Shown here: one piece after another, positions 30,600 to 34,901 of the stretch
How positions within the stretch are numbered: the first letter of the stretch is position 1
Layout of the letters: every line of letters begins with the position of its first letter
NCBI RefSeq assembly: GCF_017614965.1
Contig: NZ_WVUG01000061.1
Location: 1-34,901 of the forward strand
From: Streptomyces griseorubiginosus
GTDB lineage: Bacteria; Actinomycetota; Actinomycetes; Streptomycetales; Streptomycetaceae
Length of the DNA stretch: 34,901 nucleotides
Reading direction: 5' to 3'
Translations under genes and position numbers: made by a program
Notes under the pieces: model-generated
Databases searched by the model: none
The model's input: the letters and a program-made list of their open reading frames with translations, nothing else
Told to the model about the DNA's origin: nothing

Positions 30600-32798
30600 T
30601 CAGGCGATGTCGAAGCGGTCCGCGTTCGAGACCTTGACCCAGGCCGACACGAAGTCCTGCACGAACTTCTCCTTCGCGTCGTCGCTCGCGTAGACCTCGG
30701 CCAGCGCGCGCAGCTCGGAGTTCGAGCCGAAGACCAGGTCGGCGCGGCTGCCCGCCCACTTGAGCTCGCCCGTGACGTCGTCGCGGCCCTCGAAGGTGTT
30801 CTGGTCCTCCGAGGTCGCCCGCCAGGTGGTGCCCAGGTCGAGCAGGTTGACGAAGAAGTCGTTCGTCAGGGAACCCGGGGTCTGGGTGAAGACACCGAGC
30901 TGCGAGTTCTGGTAGTTGGCGCCCAGGACACGCAGACCGCCGACCAGGACGGTCATCTCGGGCGCGCTCAGGCCCAGCAGGTTCGCCTTGTCCAGCAGCA
31001 GGTACTCGGCCGGCAGGCGGTTGCCCTTGCCCAGGTAGTTGCGGAAGCCGTCCGCGGTGGGCTCCAGCGCCTCGAAGGACTCGGCGTCGGTGTGCTCCTC
31101 CGTGGCGTCCACCCGGCCCGGGGTGAAGGGCACCTCGATCTCGTAACCGCCGTCCTTGGCGGCCTTCTCGATCGCGGCGGCACCGCCGAGGACGATCAGG
31201 TCGGCCAGGGAGACCTTCTTCGCGCCGGAGTTCGCGTTGAACTCCTGCTGGACGCCCTCGAGGACGCGCAGCACCTGCGCCAGCTCGTCGGGCTCGTTGA
31301 CCTCCCAGCCGGCCTGCGGCTGCAGACGGATCCGGGCGCCGTTGGCACCGCCGCGCTTGTCGCTGTTGCGGAAGGTGGAGGCGGAGGCCCACGCGGTGGA
31401 CACGAGCTGCGCGACGGACAGACCCGAGTCGAGCAGCTTGGCCTTGAGGGCCGTGACGTCGGCGGCGTCGATGAGCTCGCCCTCGGGCTCCGGCAGCGGG
31501 TCCTGCCAGATCAGCGTCTCCGCCGGGACCTCCGGGCCGAGGTAGAGCGACTTCGGGCCCATGTCACGGTGGGTCAGCTTGAACCAGGCGCGGGCGAAGG
31601 CGTCCGCGAACTGGTCGGGGTTCTCGTAGAAGCGGCGCGAGATCTGCTCGTAGACCGGGTCGAACCGCAGCGAGAGGTCGGTGGTGAGCATGGTGGGCAG
31701 GCGCTTCTTCGACGGGTCGTGCGCGTCGGGGATGATCGCCTCGGCGTCCTTCGCGACCCACTGCTTCGCGCCGGCCGGGCTCTCGGTGAGCTCGTACTCG
31801 TACTCGAAGAGGTTCTTGAAGAAGCCGTTGCTCCACTGGGTCGGCGTGGCGGTCCAGGTGACCTCCAGGCCGGACGTGATCGCGTCGCCGCCCTTGCCGG
31901 TGCCGTAGGTGCTCTTCCAGCCCAGGCCCTGCTGCTCGATCGGCGCGGCCTCGGGGTCGGGGCCGACGTGGTCCGCCGGGCCGGCGCCGTGGGTCTTGCC
32001 GAAGGTGTGGCCGCCGGCGATCAGGGCGACGGTCTCCTCGTCGTTCATCGCCATGCGGCGGAACGTCTCGCGGATGTCGCGGGCCGCGGCGACCGGGTCC
32101 GGGTTGCCGTTCGGGCCCTCGGGGTTGACGTAGATGAGGCCCATCTGGACCGCGCCGAGCGGGCTCTCCAGCTCACGGTCGCCGGTGTAGCGCTGGTCGT
32201 CCAGCCAGACCGTCTCGGGACCCCAGTACACGTCCTCCTCGGACTCCCAGACGTCCTCGCGGCCGCCGCCGAAGCCGAAGGTCTCGAAGCCCATGGACTC
32301 CAGGGCGACGTTGCCGGCGAGGATCATCAGGTCGGCCCAGGACAGGCTCTTGCCGTACTTCTTCTTCACCGGCCACAGCAGACGGCGAGCCTTGTCCAGG
32401 TTGCCGTTGTCCGGCCAGCTGTTGAGCGGGGCGAAGCGCTGCTGACCGGCGCCGGCGCCGCCGCGGCCGTCGCTGATGCGGTAGGTGCCCGCGCTGTGCC
32501 AGGCCATGCGGATCATGAACGGGCCGTAGTGACCGAAGTCGGCCGGCCACCAGTCCTTGGAGTCCGTGAGCACCTCGGCGATGTCCTGTTTCACGGCCGC
32601 GAGGTCGAGGCTCTGGAACGCCTCGGCGTAGTCGAAGTCCTCACCGAGCGGGTTGGCCACCGCGGGGTTCTTGGCAAGGATCTTCAGGTTGAGCCTCTCC
32701 GGCCACCACTGGCGGTTTCCACCGCCCTGGGTGGGGTGCAGGGCGCGGTCGTGCGCCACCGGGCACTTCGCCTCTGCGGCGGGGGTGTTCTCAGACAT
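30600..32798 (-). CDS. katG: Catalase-peroxidase KatG
   Basis: 732 aa from the ATG at 32798, with GGAAGGA 6 nt upstream. Haem enzyme that destroys H2O2 by catalase and peroxidase activity. The N-terminal haem domain has distal Arg97, Trp100 and His101 (RMAWHSAGTYR). Tyr223 (LIYVNPEGPNG) and Met249 complete the Trp-Tyr-Met crosslink needed for catalase activity, and the proximal His is His264 (GGHTFGKTHGA). The second, haem-free domain follows (about 420-732, ALKAKLLDSGLSVAQLVSTAWASASTFRNSDKRGGANGARIRL). The length equals the family norm. It is co-transcribed with furA, 25 bp upstream, and ends at the 30550-30577 hairpin. Confidence 0.97.
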   Translation of the reverse strand: MSENTPAAEAKCPVAHDRALHPTQGGGNRQWWPERLNLKILAKNPAVANPLGEDFDYAEAFQSLDLAAVKQDIAEVLTDSKDWWPADFGHYGPFMIRMAWHSAGTYRISDGRGGAGAGQQRFAPLNSWPDNGNLDKARRLLWPVKKKYGKSLSWADLMILAGNVALESMGFETFGFGGGREDVWESEEDVYWGPETVWLDDQRYTGDRELESPLGAVQMGLIYVNPEGPNGNPDPVAAARDIRETFRRMAMNDEETVALIAGGHTFGKTHGAGPADHVGPDPEAAPIEQQGLGWKSTYGTGKGGDAITSGLEVTWTATPTQWSNGFFKNLFEYEYELTESPAGAKQWVAKDAEAIIPDAHDPSKKRLPTMLTTDLSLRFDPVYEQISRRFYENPDQFADAFARAWFKLTHRDMGPKSLYLGPEVPAETLIWQDPLPEPEGELIDAADVTALKAKLLDSGLSVAQLVSTAWASASTFRNSDKRGGANGARIRLQPQAGWEVNEPDELAQVLRVLEGVQQEFNANSGAKKVSLADLIVLGGAAAIEKAAKDGGYEIEVPFTPGRVDATEEHTDAESFEALEPTADGFRNYLGKGNRLPAEYLLLDKANLLGLSAPEMTVLVGGLRVLGANYQNSQLGVFTQTPGSLTNDFFVNLLDLGTTWRATSEDQNTFEGRDDVTGELKWAGSRADLVFGSNSELRALAEVYASDDAKEKFVQDFVSAWVKVSNADRFDIA

Positions 32799-32823
32799 GC
32801 GAATCCTTCCGGGTGTTCGGTGC

Positions 32824-33261
32824 TCAGGCCGTGCGTGCGGTGGAACAGTCGGGACACAGGCCCCAGTAGATGACCTCGGCCTCGTCGATCGCGAATCCGC
32901 GGTCGTCGGACGCGGTGAGGCAGGGTGCGTGCCCCACCGCGCAGTCGACGTCGAAGACGGCGCCGCAGGACCGGCACACCAGGTGGTGGTGGTTGTCCCC
33001 GACCCTGCCCTCGAACCGGGCGGGGCTGCCCGGCGGTTCGATGCGGCGTACGAGGCCCGCCGTGGTGAGCGCGTTGAGGGCGTCGTACACGGCTTGCAGT
33101 GATATGTGGCCGACCCGGGCCCGCACGCCCGAGGCGATGGCCTCGGCGTCGAGATGGTCACCGGCCCGGACGGTCTCGAGCAGTGCGACGCGGGCGGCCG
33201 TCACCCGCAGGCCGGCACCGCGCAGCTCATCGGCGGTGGACGCTGGCTGGGGTGTGGTCAT
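32824..33261 (-). CDS. furA: Ferric uptake regulator family repressor FurA/FurS
   Basis: 145 aa from the ATG at 33261. The N-terminal winged helix (about 1-85) includes LRVTAARVALLETV and HISLQAVYDALNALTTAGLVRRIE. The metal-binding dimerisation domain has the histidine run DNHHHLVC, zinc Cys pair CRSC and a second pair CPDC near the end. In Streptomyces and mycobacteria, FurA/FurS represses its own operon with the catalase-peroxidase gene and is relieved by oxidation. A leaderless promoter ends 7 bp before the ATG. An in-frame TTG at 33270 lies inside the -10 element, so it cannot be the start of that transcript. katG follows after 25 bp. Confidence 0.95.
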   Translation of the reverse strand: MTTPQPASTADELRGAGLRVTAARVALLETVRAGDHLDAEAIASGVRARVGHISLQAVYDALNALTTAGLVRRIEPPGSPARFEGRVGDNHHHLVCRSCGAVFDVDCAVGHAPCLTASDDRGFAIDEAEVIYWGLCPDCSTARTA

Positions 33262-33268
33262 GGCGACC

Positions 33269-33298
33269 AACCTACCCCCATAAACACGAACGCTTCAA
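33269..33298 (-). promoter_or_regulatory. Leaderless furA-katG promoter
   Basis: On the - strand, -35 TTGAAG (33298-33293), 18-bp spacer, -10 TAGGTT (33274-33269), then 7 nt to the ATG at 33261. The transcript would start at or next to the ATG. The -35 sits in GAAGCGTTC, an imperfect GAA-N3-TTC inverted motif that could be part of the FurA operator. Confidence 0.72.
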
Positions 33299-33412
33299 GA
33301 AAACGAGGAGTACAAGTTTGGTGTCGCCCGGGTGACCTCCGGCTCCACGCGCAGGGTGAATCCGTGCATGGATGTCCGGTGTGCGCCCGGCGCGTGCGCT
33401 GTGCTGGACCGC

Positions 33413-33766
33413 GTGAGGGTCTTCGTTCTGTGCGCGTGGCTGCTGACGGCGGGCCTCGGCGGCTGTCCGGCCTCGGTGTGGATCCGCCTGCGCCCCGCGC
33501 CATGGCGGCCTGCGGCAGCGCGCGTCACGGGTGACGCGCGCTGCCGCTGCGGCTCGTCGTGGGACAGACATGTCCTGCTCGCCGTCGGCCGTCCGGCCTC
33601 CTGGACCGCCTACCCGGCGGGCGGAGTCCGCGACACGGCCTGGGCGACTGGTGCCGTGGTGCTGATCGTGGCCGCCTTCGGCTTCATGATGCCGCTGCGC
33701 CGGCTGCCCGGCTCCGGCCGGCACTCCGTGCTGCTGCTCGTGCTGGTGGTCCTGGGGCAGGCGTGA
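33413..33766 (+). CDS. Doubtful small membrane or lipoprotein-like ORF
   Basis: 117 aa from the GTG at 33413; the in-frame ATG at 33368 would give 132 aa. Third-position G/C is as high as in the real genes here. The N-terminus (VRVFVLCAWLLTAGLGGC) looks like a short signal sequence with a poor lipobox (LGGC). A CRC motif lies mid-protein, and the C-terminus has a hydrophobic stretch (AVVLIVAAFGFMM) and a final LLLLVLVVLG. No clear ribosome binding site is seen and no family is recognised. It ends 2 bp before the convergent cupredoxin stop, which fits a real gene, but the ORF could also be a chance product of the high GC content. Confidence 0.4.
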   Translation: MRVFVLCAWLLTAGLGGCPASVWIRLRPAPWRPAAARVTGDARCRCGSSWDRHVLLAVGRPASWTAYPAGGVRDTAWATGAVVLIVAAFGFMMPLRRLPGSGRHSVLLLVLVVLGQA

Positions 33767-33768
33767 CG

Positions 33769-34446
33769 TCAGCCGGCCTCGGGCTCCTCGCGACGGGTCG
33801 CGGCCGAGCGGGAGCCGACCAGGAGCAGGCACAGCACGGCGACACCGGCGACGACGCCGGTGAGGAGCAGCAGCGGGTCGAGGGGACGGGTCGGGGAGGC
33901 CGCGGTGTCCTGCGTGTCCGGAGCGGGAGCGGACGCGGACGGGGTGACCGCCGGCGGCGTCTGGACGGCTGCCGCCTCGGTCGCCCGCGGGGACGGGGTC
34001 ATGGTCATCGACGGCATGTCCGAGGCGGTGGCCCGCCTGGTGGGTACGGCCGCGGGGGCGGAGGCCGGGTGCCGGTGGACCGGAGCGTGCGTGGTCGGGG
34101 CGGGGGCCGGCTCGACGACGAGCCGGGCGGTCATACCCGGGTGCACGGTGCACAGGTAGCCGTACGTCCCCGGCGTGGTGAACGTGTGGCTCCAGCTGCC
34201 GCCCTTGCTCAGCATCGGCGAGTGGACCGAGGCGGGACCGGAGGTGGTCTTCACGTCGTGGGGTGCCTGGTCCCGGTTGGTCCAGGTGACGGTGTCCCCG
34301 GCGGTGATGGTGAGCGAGCGGGGCGCGAAGGCGTAGCCGGACATGACGACCTGGTGCGTGCCGGACGCCTCGGCCGCGGGGGCGGGCAGGACGAGGGCGG
34401 CGCCCGTCACGAACAGGGCGCCGAGCAGAGCGGTCAGACGGGGCAT
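33769..34446 (-). CDS. Membrane-anchored cupredoxin (plastocyanin-like) protein
   Basis: 225 aa. A signal peptide (about 1-27, cleavage near PAAEA-SG) precedes a cupredoxin domain (about 30-113). Type 1 copper ligands are His63 (APHDV), Cys99, His102 and Met105 (CTVHPGM). A Pro/Ala/Thr linker rich in His and Met (about 114-190, including HRHP and MPSMTM) follows, then one C-terminal membrane helix (about 193-213) and a short basic tail. It would sit outside the membrane and carry electrons or bind copper. The start overlaps the end of the YceI-like gene by 13 nt, so the two are translationally coupled. Confidence 0.88.
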   Translation of the reverse strand: MPRLTALLGALFVTGAALVLPAPAAEASGTHQVVMSGYAFAPRSLTITAGDTVTWTNRDQAPHDVKTTSGPASVHSPMLSKGGSWSHTFTTPGTYGYLCTVHPGMTARLVVEPAPAPTTHAPVHRHPASAPAAVPTRRATASDMPSMTMTPSPRATEAAAVQTPPAVTPSASAPAPDTQDTAASPTRPLDPLLLLTGVVAGVAVLCLLLVGSRSAATRREEPEAG

Positions 34447-34901
34447 GTGAACTCCGCGGCGACGAGCAGCCGGACACGGGCCGCGGGGCGGGTGCGGGGC
34501 AGGGTGAGTCCGGTCGTACGGCGCAGGGGGCGGTACGGCAGCCGGAGCGTGCCGAGGACCAGGAGCCGGTCGGCGGTGCGCTCGACGACCCGGAAGCCGA
34601 AGACGGCCGGGAACGGCTCGCCGGTCAGGGCGAGTTCACCGGGGACGTGCAGCCGGGTGGCCTCGTCCGTGGGGGTGAGGCTCGTGCTGGCGAAGGTGAG
34701 CTGTCTCCCGCCCAGCGGCCGGCCGGCCAGCGCCAGCCCCAGCGCGCAGTCGTCGGAGTCCTGCGCCACGGTGAGCGTCGCGTCCAGCGCGGTGAGCCTG
34801 CGGCGGAAGGTGGTCAACGGGCCGAGACGTGCGGTCAGTTCGGCGATGCAGCGGTCCGGGGTGGCGGTGTAGGCGCCGGGTTCGGGCAGCCAGTCGGGGC
34901 C
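34434..34901 (-). CDS. YceI-like protein, 5' end cut off by window edge
   Basis: The frame is open to the right edge, so the start lies outside; 155 residues are visible. The pattern GAYTATPDRCIAELTARLGPL, LDATLTVAQD, LTFASTSLTP and LHVPGELALTGEPFPAVFGFRVVER follows the YceI lipocalin-like fold (YTIDP, LTFxST, GELTIxGVTRPV). The middle segment is shorter and more divergent than in typical YceI proteins. The family binds isoprenoid-like ligands in a beta-barrel, often in the cell envelope. Whether it has a signal peptide cannot be seen. It overlaps the cupredoxin gene by 13 nt. The family call is moderate. Confidence 0.65.
   Translation of the reverse strand, partial: GPDWLPEPGAYTATPDRCIAELTARLGPLTTFRRRLTALDATLTVAQDSDDCALGLALAGRPLGGRQLTFASTSLTPTDEATRLHVPGELALTGEPFPAVFGFRVVERTADRLLVLGTLRLPYRPLRRTTGLTLPRTRPAARVRLLVAAEFTCPV

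Overview
The window is high-GC DNA with strong G/C bias at third codon positions, many GTG starts, and families typical of Streptomyces (SepH, CutRS, DUF4193, DUF3710, DUF3159, CeoB/CeoC-type RCK proteins, FurA-KatG). It reads as the core chromosome of a Streptomyces or close relative. I see no tRNA, rRNA, CRISPR array, insertion sequence or phage gene.

Layout. 1-1855: the end of a nucleotide pyrophosphatase/phosphodiesterase gene and a thymidine kinase. 1873-5089: a two-domain VOC protein (-), a rhodanese-type sulfurtransferase (+) and the FtsZ regulator gene sepH (-). The last two converge on a duplicated terminator with a 71-bp tandem repeat. 5503-8020: an FAD-linked lactone/polyol oxidase-like gene and an MFS exporter (both -). 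8245-10196: ferrochelatase and an inositol monophosphatase (+). 10309-12824: a 54-aa protein (-) and the two-component pair cutR-cutS (+). 13220-16887: DUF4193, an unknown protein, DUF3093 (-), a PaaI-type thioesterase, dut and DUF3710. 17043-22347: a secreted polysaccharide lyase, a lone ABC ATPase and kdpD-kdpE. 22393-28898: an OB-fold protein, DUF3159, two RCK/TrkA proteins (-), an unlisted 51-aa membrane protein (-), a KimA-type K+ transporter and a TRAM/RumA-type RNA methyltransferase. 29119-30533: a CMD-family protein and an ECF41 sigma factor. 30600-33261: katG and furA (-). 33413-34901: a doubtful small ORF, a membrane-anchored cupredoxin and a YceI-like protein cut by the right edge.

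How the genes work together. The inositol monophosphatase, DUF4193, DUF3093, dut, DUF3710, OB-fold, DUF3159, CeoC, CeoB, KimA-like and TRAM methyltransferase genes follow the order I recall for Mycobacterium tuberculosis Rv2701c to Rv2689c. This is therefore an old actinobacterial block. Here it carries extra genes: cutRS, the lyase, the ABC ATPase and kdpDE. Its right half is a potassium module. A KimA-like K+ importer is divergent from a small membrane protein plus two RCK subunits, and KdpDE lies nearby without kdpFABC in view. The oxidative-stress part (FurA-KatG, ECF41-CMD) and the copper-type proteins form separate units.

Regulation visible in the DNA includes leaderless-type promoters (furA, and probably hemH, the thioesterase, the OB-fold gene and kimA), an ECF41-type promoter, an 11-bp direct repeat before cutR, several unassigned palindromes, and very strong bidirectional terminators, one of them a perfect 56-bp palindrome.
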